DNA of 43,433 bases from Alphaproteobacteria bacterium (lineage in GTDB: Bacteria; Pseudomonadota; Alphaproteobacteria; ATCC43930; Allostellaceae). The position numbers were made by a program, and so were the translations under genes. Within the stretch, counting starts at the first letter, position 1. Every line of letters begins with the position of its first letter. This document shows, piece by piece, positions 6,746-14,696 of the stretch. The stretch covers positions 1 through 43,433 of the forward strand of contig JADZBA010000097.1 of the NCBI GenBank assembly GCA_020852355.1, read 5' to 3'. The notes beneath the pieces were generated by a model that ran no database searches, had not been told where the DNA came from, and saw nothing but the letters and a program-made list of their open reading frames with translations.

Positions 6746-8791
6746 ATGACGGAATTCGCCTCGCTGTACCGGCACGACTTCCTGCGGTTGTCCGCGTGCG
6801 TGCCGCGCGCCCGGGTCGGGGATCCGGACTTCGCCGTGGCCGAGACCCTGCGCCTCGCCGAAGAGGGGCATGCCGACGGCACGGCGATCATGCTGTTCCC
6901 GGAGCTGGGGATCTCGTCCTACGCCATCGACGACCTGCTGTTCCAGGACGCCCTGCTGGACGCGGTCGAACGGGCCGTCGGCCGGCTCGCCGAGGCGTCG
7001 CGCCGCCTCCACCCGGTGCTGGTCGTCGGCGCGCCGCTGCGCTGCGACGGGCGCCTGTTCAACGCGGCCGTGGTGCTGCATCGCGGCGCCGTCCTCGGCG
7101 TGGTGCCGAAGACCTACCTGCCGAACTACCGCGAATTCTACGAGCGCCGCCACTTCACGTCCGGCGCCGGCGTCATCGGCCGCCACCTCGCCCTCGCGGG
7201 TCGCGAGGTGCCCTTCGGGGTCGACCTGCTGTTCCGCTCGTCGGGATCGGTGCCCTTCACGTTCCATGTGGAGATCTGCGAGGACATCTGGGTCCCCCTG
7301 CCCCCGTCGACGCGGGCGGCGCTCGCCGGCGCGGAGGTGCTGCTGAACCTCTCGGCGTCCAACATCACGATCGGCAAGGCGGACACGCGGCGGCTGCTGT
7401 GCGCGAGCCATTCCGCCCGCGCCGCCGCGGTCTACGCCTACTCGGCGGCGGGCCCCGGCGAATCGACCAACGACCTCGCCTGGGACGGTCATGCGGCCAT
7501 CTTCGAGCTCGGCGACCCGCTCGGCGAGACCGAGCGCTTCCCCCGGGATTCGACGTCGGTCACCGCCGACGTCGACCTCGGCCGCCTGCGCCAGGAGCGC
7601 ATGCGCCTCAACAGCTTCGGCGACTGCGCGCACGAAGAGGCGGGCCGGGGGCCGACCTTCCGCACGCTGCGCTTCCCCTTCGACGCGCCGGACCGCCCGG
7701 TCGGTTTGCGCCGGACGATCGCGCGCTTTCCCTTCGTCCCGGCCGACCCCGGGCGGCTGCGCGAGGACTGCTACGAGGCGTACAACATCCAGATCCAGGG
7801 GCTGGCCAAGCGCCTCGCCGCGACCGGCCTGCAGCGCGCCGTGATCGGCGTGTCCGGCGGCCTCGATTCGACGCAGGCGCTGATCGTCGCCACGCGGGCC
7901 ATGGACCTGCTCGGCCGCAGCCGCAGCGACGTCCTCGCCTACACGCTTCCCGGCTTCGCCACATCGGCGGAGACCAAGGCCAACGCGTGGGCGCTGATCC
8001 GCGCGCTGGGCGTCACCGGCGCCGAGATCGACATCCGCCCGTCGGCGCGGCAGATGCTGGCCGACATCGGCCATCCCTACGCGAGCGGCGAGGCCGTCTA
8101 CGACGCCACGTTCGAGAACGTGCAGGCCGGCCTGCGTACCGACTACCTCTTCCGCCTCGCGAACCACAATCGCGGCCTGGTCGTCGGCACCGGCGATCTC
8201 TCCGAGCTGGCGCTCGGCTGGTGCACCTTCGGCGTCGGCGACCACATGTCCCACTACAACGTCAACGCGTCGGTTCCCAAAACGCTGATCCAGCATCTCA
8301 TCCGCTTCGTCGCCGCCTCCGGCGACGCGAGCGCGGAGACCGCACGCATCCTCCACGCCATCCTCGCGACCGAGATATCGCCGGAGCTGGTGCCGCCCTC
8401 CGCCGGCCGGGCGATCCAGTCGACGCAGCAGATCGTCGGTCCCTACGCGCTGCAGGACTTCAGCCTCTTTTACCTGACGCGCTACGGCTTCCGGCCCTCG
8501 AAGATCGCGTTCCTGGCGCATCACGCATGGAGCGACGCCGAACGCGGGGCGTGGCCGGCCGAGCTGCCGCGGGGCGAACGCGTCGCCTACTCCCTGGCCG
8601 AGATCCGGCATTGGCTGACCGTGTTCCTGACGCGGTTCTTCGCCAGCCAGTTCAAGCGCTCGACCCTGCCGAACGGCCCGAAGCTCTCGTCCGGCGGTTC
8701 GCTCTCACCACGGGGGGACTGGCGGGCGCCCTCGGACGGCGACGCCGCGATCTGGCTCGCCGAGCTCGCGGAGAACGTGCCGGCGGCCTGA
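6746..8791 (+). CDS. nadE: Glutamine-dependent NAD+ synthetase (nitrilase plus NAD synthase domains)
   Basis: This enzyme amidates nicotinate adenine dinucleotide to NAD+ using ATP and glutamine. The 681-residue protein has an N-terminal nitrilase-type glutaminase. Its Glu-Lys-Cys triad is visible as LFPELG (Glu53), VVPKTYLP (Lys122) and EICEDIW (Cys178). The C-terminal synthase domain has the ATP-pyrophosphatase P-loop [11 protein letters not shown] (about residues 367-376) and the [21 protein letters not shown] segment typical of the long eukaryote-like form. Length is normal (about 650-700). I chose MTEFASLY because the other ATG (6707) sits at the predicted FNR-dependent transcription start. 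The PRPP synthetase gene follows 69 bases on, and a nicotinate phosphoribosyltransferase is encoded 3 kb away. This points to an NAD salvage module. Confidence 0.95.
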   Translation: MTEFASLYRHDFLRLSACVPRARVGDPDFAVAETLRLAEEGHADGTAIMLFPELGISSYAIDDLLFQDALLDAVERAVGRLAEASRRLHPVLVVGAPLRCDGRLFNAAVVLHRGAVLGVVPKTYLPNYREFYERRHFTSGAGVIGRHLALAGREVPFGVDLLFRSSGSVPFTFHVEICEDIWVPLPPSTRAALAGAEVLLNLSASNITIGKADTRRLLCASHSARAAAVYAYSAAGPGESTNDLAWDGHAAIFELGDPLGETERFPRDSTSVTADVDLGRLRQERMRLNSFGDCAHEEAGRGPTFRTLRFPFDAPDRPVGLRRTIARFPFVPADPGRLREDCYEAYNIQIQGLAKRLAATGLQRAVIGVSGGLDSTQALIVATRAMDLLGRSRSDVLAYTLPGFATSAETKANAWALIRALGVTGAEIDIRPSARQMLADIGHPYASGEAVYDATFENVQAGLRTDYLFRLANHNRGLVVGTGDLSELALGWCTFGVGDHMSHYNVNASVPKTLIQHLIRFVAASGDASAETARILHAILATEISPELVPPSAGRAIQSTQQIVGPYALQDFSLFYLTRYGFRPSKIAFLAHHAWSDAERGAWPAELPRGERVAYSLAEIRHWLTVFLTRFFASQFKRSTLPNGPKLSSGGSLSPRGDWRAPSDGDAAIWLAELAENVPAA

Positions 8792-8860
8792 GCCGGACAC
8801 GGCCGCGGTCGCCGGGAGAGCATGCTTCCAGGTGCCTCGCGGCTGCGATGGAGACGTGTG

Positions 8861-9889
8861 ATGGCGGAGTCCCGGATCTGGTCACCTTCCGATGTCCGGC
8901 CGGTCGCCGGCGACCGGCTGCGCCTGTTCGCGCTCGCCGGCAGCGACCGGCTCGGCCGCGAGATCGGCGATCTGCTCGGCCAGCCGCTGGCGCGGCACGA
9001 GGAACGCGACTTCGAGGACGGCGAGCACAAGGCAAGGCCGCTCGACGCCGTCTGCGGGGCCGACGTCCATGTCGTGCACAGCCTTCATGGCGGTCCGACG
9101 GGAAGTGCCAACGACCGGCTGTGCCGGCTGCTCTTCTTCATCGGCGCGCTGAAGGACGCGGGCGCGGCACGGGTGACGGCGGTGGTCCCCTATCTCTGCT
9201 ACGCGCGGAAGGACCGCCGTACCAAGCCGAACGACCCGGTGACGACGCGCTATGTCGCCGCCCTGTTCGAGGCGGTCGGCACCGATGCCGTCGTCGCGCT
9301 GGAGGTCCACAACGACGTCGCCTTCGAGAATGCGTTCCGCCGCCGCGCCGTGGCGCTGACGGCGGCCCCCCTGCTGATCGCCACTGTCGCCGCCGGGCTC
9401 GGCGACGAGCGGCTCTGCGTCGTCTCGCCGGACCTCGGCGGCGGCAAACGGGCCGAACGCTTCCGGGAGGGCCTGGAGGCGGCGACGGGACGCCCGATCG
9501 GCAAGGCGTTCGCAGAGAAGCACCGCAGCGCCGGGGTCGTCTCGGGCGACCTGTTCGCCGGCGACGTCGCCGGCGCCACCTGCATCCTCGTCGACGATCT
9601 CGTCAGCACGGGCGGCACGCTGGTGCGGGCCGCCCGCGCCGCGCGCGAGCGCGGCGCACGGCGGGTGATCGCCTGCGCCGCCCATGGGCTGTTCAGCAGC
9701 GGCGCCGCGGAGGCGCTCGCCGACCCGGCGATCGACCGGATCCTGGTGACCGACAGCGTGTCGCCGTTCCGGCTGCCGCCCGGCGGCGCGCGCGACAAGA
9801 TCGCGCACATCGCGGCCGCACCCCTCCTGGCCGAGGCCATCGGCCGTCTCCACGAGGGCCGGCCGCTCACGGACCTGATGGTCTTCTGA
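8861..9889 (+). CDS. prs: Ribose-phosphate pyrophosphokinase (PRPP synthetase), divergent paralogue
   Basis: This enzyme makes PRPP from ribose 5-phosphate and ATP. The 342-residue protein has the N-terminal pribosyltransferase-like fold with VVPYLCYARKDRRTKPNDPV, equivalent to the YxxRQDR flexible loop. The PRPP-binding loop is CILVDDLVSTGGTLVRAA, a variant of the usual DDxxDTGGT. The metal-site histidine region reads ALEVHNDVAFENAF rather than DLHxxQIQGFF. It is therefore a divergent, probably second, Prs specialised for this locus. The start at 8861 (MAESRIW) has GGAGA about eight bases upstream. An in-frame ATG at 8822 has GGGAGAG very close and is the alternative. It overlaps the convergent kinase gene by 23 bases at its 3' end. 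It would supply PRPP for the phosphoribosyltransferase fusion encoded at 11779. Confidence 0.88.
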   Translation: MAESRIWSPSDVRPVAGDRLRLFALAGSDRLGREIGDLLGQPLARHEERDFEDGEHKARPLDAVCGADVHVVHSLHGGPTGSANDRLCRLLFFIGALKDAGAARVTAVVPYLCYARKDRRTKPNDPVTTRYVAALFEAVGTDAVVALEVHNDVAFENAFRRRAVALTAAPLLIATVAAGLGDERLCVVSPDLGGGKRAERFREGLEAATGRPIGKAFAEKHRSAGVVSGDLFAGDVAGATCILVDDLVSTGGTLVRAARAARERGARRVIACAAHGLFSSGAAEALADPAIDRILVTDSVSPFRLPPGGARDKIAHIAAAPLLAEAIGRLHEGRPLTDLMVF

Positions 9890-10934
9890 GGAGACGCTCC
9901 AGCCGCGCGGCGTCGGCCTCGGCCTGGCGGAGATAGAGGCGCGCGAGGCGCGGCCACTTCTCCGGGGTGCGTGGCGACGGATCGAGGAGGTGGGCGATCG
10001 AGAGGCGCGCGCGCAGCGTGGCGCGATGGCACCGGTAAAACAGGAACAGGCCCGTCGACGGGCGATCGTCCAGGAGCCCCGCCAGGCGTCGCCGCAGCCG
10101 CTCGCCCACCCAGGGCGCGCCCAGACGGGAGCACTCGAGATCCAGGAATGCGATCTCGTCCAGGGGATCGAGCGCCCGCAGGCGCGCATCGAACTCCAGG
10201 CAGTCGATGATCGTGACGGGCTCGCGGAGCCAGACATGCTCCGGGCGAAGATCGCCGTGCGCGTCGACGATGAAGCGCCGGCGCACCCGCCGCACGATCG
10301 CGTGGGCGCGCCGGGCGAGGAATCGCCGTTGGGCCCGGTCGATCCGCTCGACGGCTCCCCGCGGCAGGCCGAGGCGCGGATCGAGCAGCACGCGCCTGTT
10401 GCGGACGAGCGCCTTCCGCCACTCCGCGAGAGCGACTTCCGGGCGCGAGCTGACCCGACGGGCATGGCGATAGAAGGCCGCCAGGGCCACCGCGATGCGG
10501 TCCACGTCGACCGGCCGCAGCCGGCCCTCCAGCAGTGCCCGCTCCAGCGTCCCATCCTCGTCGAGCCGCCGCATCACCACCAACCAGTCCACGACGGTCC
10601 CCGCACCGCCCAGGGCGAGGCCGGCCGGCGACAGCGTGAGCGGCAGCACGCCGAGATACACGTCGGGCGCCAGCCGCCGGTTGAGCCGATCCTCGGCGCG
10701 GCAGGCCGCCGCCCGCCGCTCCAGGCTGGAGAAGTCGAGATAGGGGAAGCGGACGGGCTTCTTCAGCTTGAAGACGCGATCGCCGGCCAGGAACACCCAG
10801 GACATGTGGGTCTCCCGCGCGGCCACCTCGTCGACGCCCGGCGGATAGCTGCCGGACGCGCCGAGGAAGCGGACCTTCGCCTCCAGGGTCGCCTCATTCT
10901 CGTTCCCGAAGGCCGGCTGTGCCCGCGTCGACAT
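9867..10934 (-). CDS. Aminoglycoside phosphotransferase-like kinase (COG2187 type)
   Basis: The 355-residue protein has a protein-kinase-like fold. HMSWVFLAGDRVFKLKKPVR is the nucleotide-binding lysine strand, HGDLRPEHVWL is the catalytic loop (the usual HGDxxxxN with His in place of Asn), and TIIDCLEFDARLR carries the metal-binding Asp. In the related bifunctional proteins this domain is followed by a second P-loop kinase domain; here the protein ends after the first domain. The physiological substrate is unknown and antibiotic resistance should not be assumed. The start at 10934 (MSTRAQPAFG) has GGTGGGGGGT directly upstream. The track's extension to 10991 would translate through the FNR-like box. 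It diverges from the hydrolase gene and overlaps the prs 3' end by 23 bases. Confidence 0.82.
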   Translation of the reverse strand: MSTRAQPAFGNENEATLEAKVRFLGASGSYPPGVDEVAARETHMSWVFLAGDRVFKLKKPVRFPYLDFSSLERRAAACRAEDRLNRRLAPDVYLGVLPLTLSPAGLALGGAGTVVDWLVVMRRLDEDGTLERALLEGRLRPVDVDRIAVALAAFYRHARRVSSRPEVALAEWRKALVRNRRVLLDPRLGLPRGAVERIDRAQRRFLARRAHAIVRRVRRRFIVDAHGDLRPEHVWLREPVTIIDCLEFDARLRALDPLDEIAFLDLECSRLGAPWVGERLRRRLAGLLDDRPSTGLFLFYRCHRATLRARLSIAHLLDPSPRTPEKWPRLARLYLRQAEADAARLERLLRRPSGP

Positions 10935-10977
10935 ACCCCCCACCCGATGGACGCTATCGGGATTGTCGCAACCGCCG

Positions 10978-10991
10978 TTGATGCGGATCAA
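10978..10991. promoter_or_regulatory. Perfect FNR/FixK-like box between the kinase and hydrolase genes
   Basis: TTGAT-GCGG-ATCAA matches the FNR consensus at all ten specified bases. For the plus strand, a start near 11026 with GATGAT (11013-11018) as -10 fits class II spacing. It leaves a short leader with GGGAGGG before the ATG at 11048. For the minus strand the start would be near 10943, almost at the ATG, so the plus-strand operon is the better target. Confidence 0.7.
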
Positions 10992-11047
10992 TGGACGATC
11001 GACGCGCCGGACGATGATGGCGGTTCGTTCGACGGGAGGGCGGAACC

Positions 11048-11782
11048 ATGCCGCTCGGCAATCACTCGGATATCCCTTCAGCGCGCGACGGCCCGATCGC
11101 CGTCGTCGAGCGGAAGGTCGCCATTCCGCCGCTCGGTCTGGCAGGCACCCTGCGCCGTCCGGCCGCGGCCAGCGCCCTGGTCGCGTTCGCGCACGGCAGC
11201 GGCTCCAGCCGACTCAGTCCGCGCAACGTCCAGGTCGCCGACGCGCTGAACCGCCGGCGCATCGCGACCCTGCTGTTCGACCTTCTGCTGCCGGAGGAGG
11301 GCGAGGACCGGCGTCACGTCTTCGCCGTCGACCTCCTCGCCGTCCGGCTGATCGAGACGGTCCGTTGGCTCGACCGCGATGCCGATGTCGGCGCGCTGCC
11401 GCTCGGCCTGTTCGGGGCCAGCACCGGCGCGGCCGCTGCCCTGATCGCGGCCGCCGCGCTCGGCGGACGCGTCGGCGCGGTGGTGTCCCGCGGCGGGCGT
11501 CCCGATCTCGCCGGCGAGGCGCTCGGCGGGGTCGCGGCGCCGACCCTGCTGATCGTGGGCGGCGCCGATGCCGGCGTCATCGAGCTCAACCGCTGGGCGT
11601 TCGAGCGCCTCGGCGGAGCGAAGGCTCTCGAGATCGTGCCCGGGGCGACCCACCTCTTCCCCGAGCCCGGCGCGCTCGAGGCGGTGATCGATCTCGCGGC
11701 GGCGTGGTTCGAGCGTCATCTGGGCAGGCGGCAGCATCCACGGCAGGGCCGTGCCGAGCGACGGGGGGATGGAGATTCATGA
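11048..11782 (+). CDS. Alpha/beta-hydrolase (dienelactone hydrolase-like)
   Basis: The 244-residue protein shows the hydrolase fold. AFAHGSGSSRLSPRN is the oxyanion-hole strand, LFGASTGAAAALIAA is the nucleophile elbow with Ser in G-A-S-T-G, LIVGGADAGVIELN holds the acid, and VPGATHLFPEPGALE holds the catalytic His. Members of this group are often encoded next to COG1926-type phosphoribosyltransferases, as here, but the substrate is unknown. The ATG is preceded by GGGAGGGCGG. The stop overlaps the next start in an ATGA, showing translational coupling to the phosphoribosyltransferase fusion. A perfect FNR-like box lies 56 bases upstream. Confidence 0.86.
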   Translation: MPLGNHSDIPSARDGPIAVVERKVAIPPLGLAGTLRRPAAASALVAFAHGSGSSRLSPRNVQVADALNRRRIATLLFDLLLPEEGEDRRHVFAVDLLAVRLIETVRWLDRDADVGALPLGLFGASTGAAAALIAAAALGGRVGAVVSRGGRPDLAGEALGGVAAPTLLIVGGADAGVIELNRWAFERLGGAKALEIVPGATHLFPEPGALEAVIDLAAAWFERHLGRRQHPRQGRAERRGDGDS

Positions 11783-13812
11783 GGCGTTTCGCAGACAGGT
11801 CGGACGCCGGCCGCCGGCTGGCGCATGCCCTGGAAGATTACCGTCGCCGCCGGCCGGTGATCCTCGCCCTGCCGCGGGGTGGCGTCCCGGTCGCCGCGGA
11901 GGTCGCCAAGGCCTTCGACGCTCCCCTCGACCTTCTCCTCGTCCGCAAGATCGGCGTCCCGATGCAGCCGGAACTCGCGATGGGTGCGGTGGTGGACGGC
12001 ACGGCGCCGATCGTCGTGCGCAACGACGACGTCATCGATCTCGTGGGAGTGTCCGACGACGAGTTCGATGCCGTGTGTCGCGAACAGCTCGTCGAGATCG
12101 AACGGCGCCGCGCGCGATACATCGGCAGCCGTCCGCGTGCGGAGGTGACCGGGCGGGTCGTGATCGTCATCGACGACGGAATTGCGACCGGGGCTACCAT
12201 GCGGGCGGCGTTGCGGGCGACGCGCCAGCGCGCACCGCAGGAGCTCGTGCTGGCCGTGCCGGTGGCGCCGGCCGAGACGATCGACGATCTCCGCCGGGAG
12301 GTCGACGCCGCGATCTGCCTGGAGACGCCCCGGCCGTTCGGTGCCATCGGCGCGTTCTACGAGGACTTCCGGCAGGTGAGCGACGACGAGGTCATCGCCG
12401 ATCTCGCCCGACTTCCCGCGACGCGGAGCGTCGCCGTGAATGAGGTCGCCCGAATGTATCCCGCTGCGAGCCCCCTGCTGACCGACCTCTACCAGCTCAA
12501 CATGCTCCAGGCCTATCTGGAGCATGGGCGGACCGGGACGGCCGTCTTCGAGTTCTTCGTGCGCCGGCTGCCCGCCCGACGTGGATTCCTGGTCGCCGCC
12601 GGGCTGGAGCAGGTGCTGGACCACCTCGCGGCGCTGCGTTTCGCTGCCGACGAGCTCGAATGGCTGCGGCGCAGCGGGCGCTTCGGATCGGCGCTCATCG
12701 ACTATCTCGCCGGCTTTCGCTTCACCGGCGATGTCGATGCCATGCCCGAGGGCACGGTCTTCTTCGCGGATGAGCCGATCCTGCGGGTGACGGCACCGCT
12801 CCCCGAGGCGCAGCTCGCCGAGACGCGCCTCGTCAACATCCTGCATTTCCAGTCGCTCGTCGCCGCCAAGGCGGCCCGCATGGTTCTCGCGGCCCCGGGC
12901 AAGCCGCTGATCGATTTCGGCCTGCGCCGCGCGCACGGGGCCGAGGCCGGGATCATGGCGGCCCGCGCGAGCTATCTCGCGGGCTTCGCCGGTACCGCGA
13001 CGGTGCTCGCCGGGAAAGAGTTCAGCATTCCGATCTTCGGCACGATGGCGCACTCCTTCGTCCAGGTGCACGACGACGAAACGGCCGCGTTCGAGGCCTT
13101 CGCCCGTTCGCGGCCCGACGATCTCGTGCTGCTGATCGACACCTACGACACGGAGGCGGCGGCGCGGAAGGTCGTGAGGCTGGCGTCGCGACTGAAGGCG
13201 CAGGGGATCTCGGTTCGCGGCGTGCGCCTCGACAGCGGCGACCTGATCGGCTTGTCCGGAAGCGTCCGGCGGATACTCGACGAGGGCGGCCTCGCGGACG
13301 TGACGATCTTCGCCAGTGGCGGTCTCGACGAGGACGCGCTGGCGAGAATCGTGGCGGCCGGCGCCCCCATCGACGGCTTCGGCATCGGGACGAGCCTGAC
13401 CACGTCCTCGGACGTGCCGGCCCTCGATTGCGCCTACAAGCTCCAGGAGTACGCAGGGATCGCCCGCCGCAAGCGATCGGCCGGCAAGGCCACCCTGCCC
13501 GGCCGCAAGCAGGTCTGGCGCCGCTTCGACGACAGGGACCGCATGACGGACGATGTCCTGTCGACGGCCGACGACCGGCAGCGGGGGACGCCCCTGCTGC
13601 AGCCGGTCATGCGCGACGGCCGGCGGCTCGCCCCGTCGCCGCCCCTTGCCGAGGTCCGCCGTCGGGCCGCGGCCGGGTTGGCGCAACTCCCGGGCGCGCT
13701 GCGACGGCTGGAGGGCACGCCGGCCTATCCCGTCGCCGTCGGGTCGAAGCTGGTCGCCCTGACGGAGCAGGTCGATCGCGACCATGCCGCGCGGGAGCGG
13801 GCGCTCGCCTGA
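11779..13812 (+). CDS. pncB: Phosphoribosyltransferase fused to nicotinate phosphoribosyltransferase
   Basis: One uninterrupted 677-codon frame carries two enzymes. Residues 1-220 are a COG1926-type phosphoribosyltransferase: ILALPRGGVPVAAEVAKAF, LLVRKIGVPMQPELAMGAV and the PRPP loop VVIVIDDGIATGATM near residues 127-141. Residues 226-677 are a nicotinate phosphoribosyltransferase: MYPAASPLLTDLYQLNMLQA, FEFFVRRLPARRGFLVAAGL, DFGLRRAHGAEAGIMAARAS, GTMAHSFVQ, VRLDSGDL and GFGIGTSLTTSSD. That enzyme turns nicotinate, PRPP and ATP into nicotinate mononucleotide. There is no stop between the halves, so a fusion product is predicted. An internal ATG at 12454, eight bases after GAGG, could also give a free NAPRTase of about 452 residues. 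The ORF-track start at 10963 is a shadow; the start at 11779 overlaps the hydrolase stop (ATGA). With prs and nadE nearby this completes a PRPP-to-NAD route. Confidence 0.88.
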   Translation: MRRFADRSDAGRRLAHALEDYRRRRPVILALPRGGVPVAAEVAKAFDAPLDLLLVRKIGVPMQPELAMGAVVDGTAPIVVRNDDVIDLVGVSDDEFDAVCREQLVEIERRRARYIGSRPRAEVTGRVVIVIDDGIATGATMRAALRATRQRAPQELVLAVPVAPAETIDDLRREVDAAICLETPRPFGAIGAFYEDFRQVSDDEVIADLARLPATRSVAVNEVARMYPAASPLLTDLYQLNMLQAYLEHGRTGTAVFEFFVRRLPARRGFLVAAGLEQVLDHLAALRFAADELEWLRRSGRFGSALIDYLAGFRFTGDVDAMPEGTVFFADEPILRVTAPLPEAQLAETRLVNILHFQSLVAAKAARMVLAAPGKPLIDFGLRRAHGAEAGIMAARASYLAGFAGTATVLAGKEFSIPIFGTMAHSFVQVHDDETAAFEAFARSRPDDLVLLIDTYDTEAAARKVVRLASRLKAQGISVRGVRLDSGDLIGLSGSVRRILDEGGLADVTIFASGGLDEDALARIVAAGAPIDGFGIGTSLTTSSDVPALDCAYKLQEYAGIARRKRSAGKATLPGRKQVWRRFDDRDRMTDDVLSTADDRQRGTPLLQPVMRDGRRLAPSPPLAEVRRRAAAGLAQLPGALRRLEGTPAYPVAVGSKLVALTEQVDRDHAARERALA

Positions 13813-13828
13813 CGGGAACGTACCCCGC

Positions 13829-14389
13829 CTACGGCATCCTGGACTTGAGCCGCAGGATCTCGCCGTCGACGACGAAGGTACCCCGGCCGCGGTGGTGCAG
13901 GGTCTTCGGCGGCTGGCGTCCCGGACGCTTCCACGCCTTCACCACCTCGAGCACGAAGAGGTTGTACTTCCGGACGAGGCGCGTGTCGGCGACCCGGCAT
14001 TCGAGGTTGGCGAAGCATTCCGCGATCAGCGGTGCCGCGACGCGTTCGGCCGGCAGCGACGTCAGCCCGAAGGCCGCGAACTTGTCGGTGTCCCGCCCCG
14101 AGCAGTTGCCGACGCCCACCACGACCGCGGCCAGGGTCGCCGGCGGGACGGCGATCACGCATTCCCGCGTCGCGCGCAGCGCGGCATGGCTGTAGTCGCC
14201 GCTGCTCACCACGCAGGCCACCAGCGGCGGCGTGAACTCGATCATCATGTGCCACGACATGGTCATGACGTTGGCGCAGCCGCGATGGCTGGTCGCGAGC
14301 AGCACCACCGGACCCGGCTCCAGCAGTTGGTAGACCTCGCCGAGAGGAAGCTCGCGAAGCCGCGGCGACGGTCGAGCGGGGAGCGTCAT
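13829..14389 (-). CDS. Flavin reductase-like FMN-binding split-barrel protein
   Basis: The 186-residue protein resembles the flavin reductase/DIM6-NTAB family: NVMTMSWHMMIEFTPPLVAC, VVSSGDYSHAALRATRECVI and VVGVGNCSGRDTDKFAAFGL are conserved blocks around the FMN site. Such proteins bind FMN and often reduce flavin with NAD(P)H; the actual partner is unknown. The start at 14389 (MTLPARPSPRLREL) fits the domain boundary and has GGGGAG about ten bases upstream. The track's longer start at 14518 would overlap the FNR-like box. It converges on the phosphoribosyltransferase fusion with a 16-base gap and diverges from iclR. An oxygen-regulated role in redox balance is suggested by the box 128 bases upstream. 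Confidence 0.85.
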   Translation of the reverse strand: MTLPARPSPRLRELPLGEVYQLLEPGPVVLLATSHRGCANVMTMSWHMMIEFTPPLVACVVSSGDYSHAALRATRECVIAVPPATLAAVVVGVGNCSGRDTDKFAAFGLTSLPAERVAAPLIAECFANLECRVADTRLVRKYNLFVLEVVKAWKRPGRQPPKTLHHRGRGTFVVDGEILRLKSRMP

Positions 14390-14696
14390 CGACCGCGCGC
14401 TCCCCGGCCGCCGGCGACCATTGAAGGCGCCAACCGACCGCCGGGGACGAGGATCTGCCCGGACATGGTACCCTCCCACTGTCTGCCGGGAAGGTGCCTG
14501 CGCCTGGCCCGGCGACATTGATCGAGATCAACGGCGATCGCCGACGCCGCACGGCAGGGTCGCAGGCGACGCCGGACAACTCGCCGCACCCGGCACGACA
14601 GCCTGGGCGCGCAGAAGCCGGAGCCTCTACATTCCCACGTTACATGGCGAGGCCCGGTGCCGGACGGCCCGGCGATCGGCCTCGGCCGGAGGGGAC
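14390..14696. other. 307-base divergent intergenic region
   Basis: This gap separates the flavin-reductase-like gene from iclR. It holds the perfect FNR-like box at 14518-14531. I see no good ORF with coding character, no RNA gene and no obvious -10/-35 pair for iclR. The translated ORF-track extensions across it look like non-coding frames. Confidence 0.6.
14518..14531 (-). promoter_or_regulatory. Perfect FNR/FixK-like box upstream of the flavin-reductase-like gene
   Basis: TTGAT-CGAG-ATCAA matches the FNR consensus at all ten specified bases. It is 128 bases upstream of the minus-strand start and 165 bases upstream of iclR. I could not find a convincing -10 at class II spacing on either strand, so the promoter geometry is uncertain. 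Confidence 0.6.

Noticed and set aside
9867-10934. Aminoglycoside resistance gene
   Set aside because: The match is only to the kinase fold. The gene is embedded in a metabolic cluster and has a non-standard catalytic loop.
10963-13812. A 949-residue plus-strand ORF starting at 10963
   Set aside because: The first ~270 residues are a shadow of the alpha/beta hydrolase. The real protein starts at 11779 with a coupled ATG.
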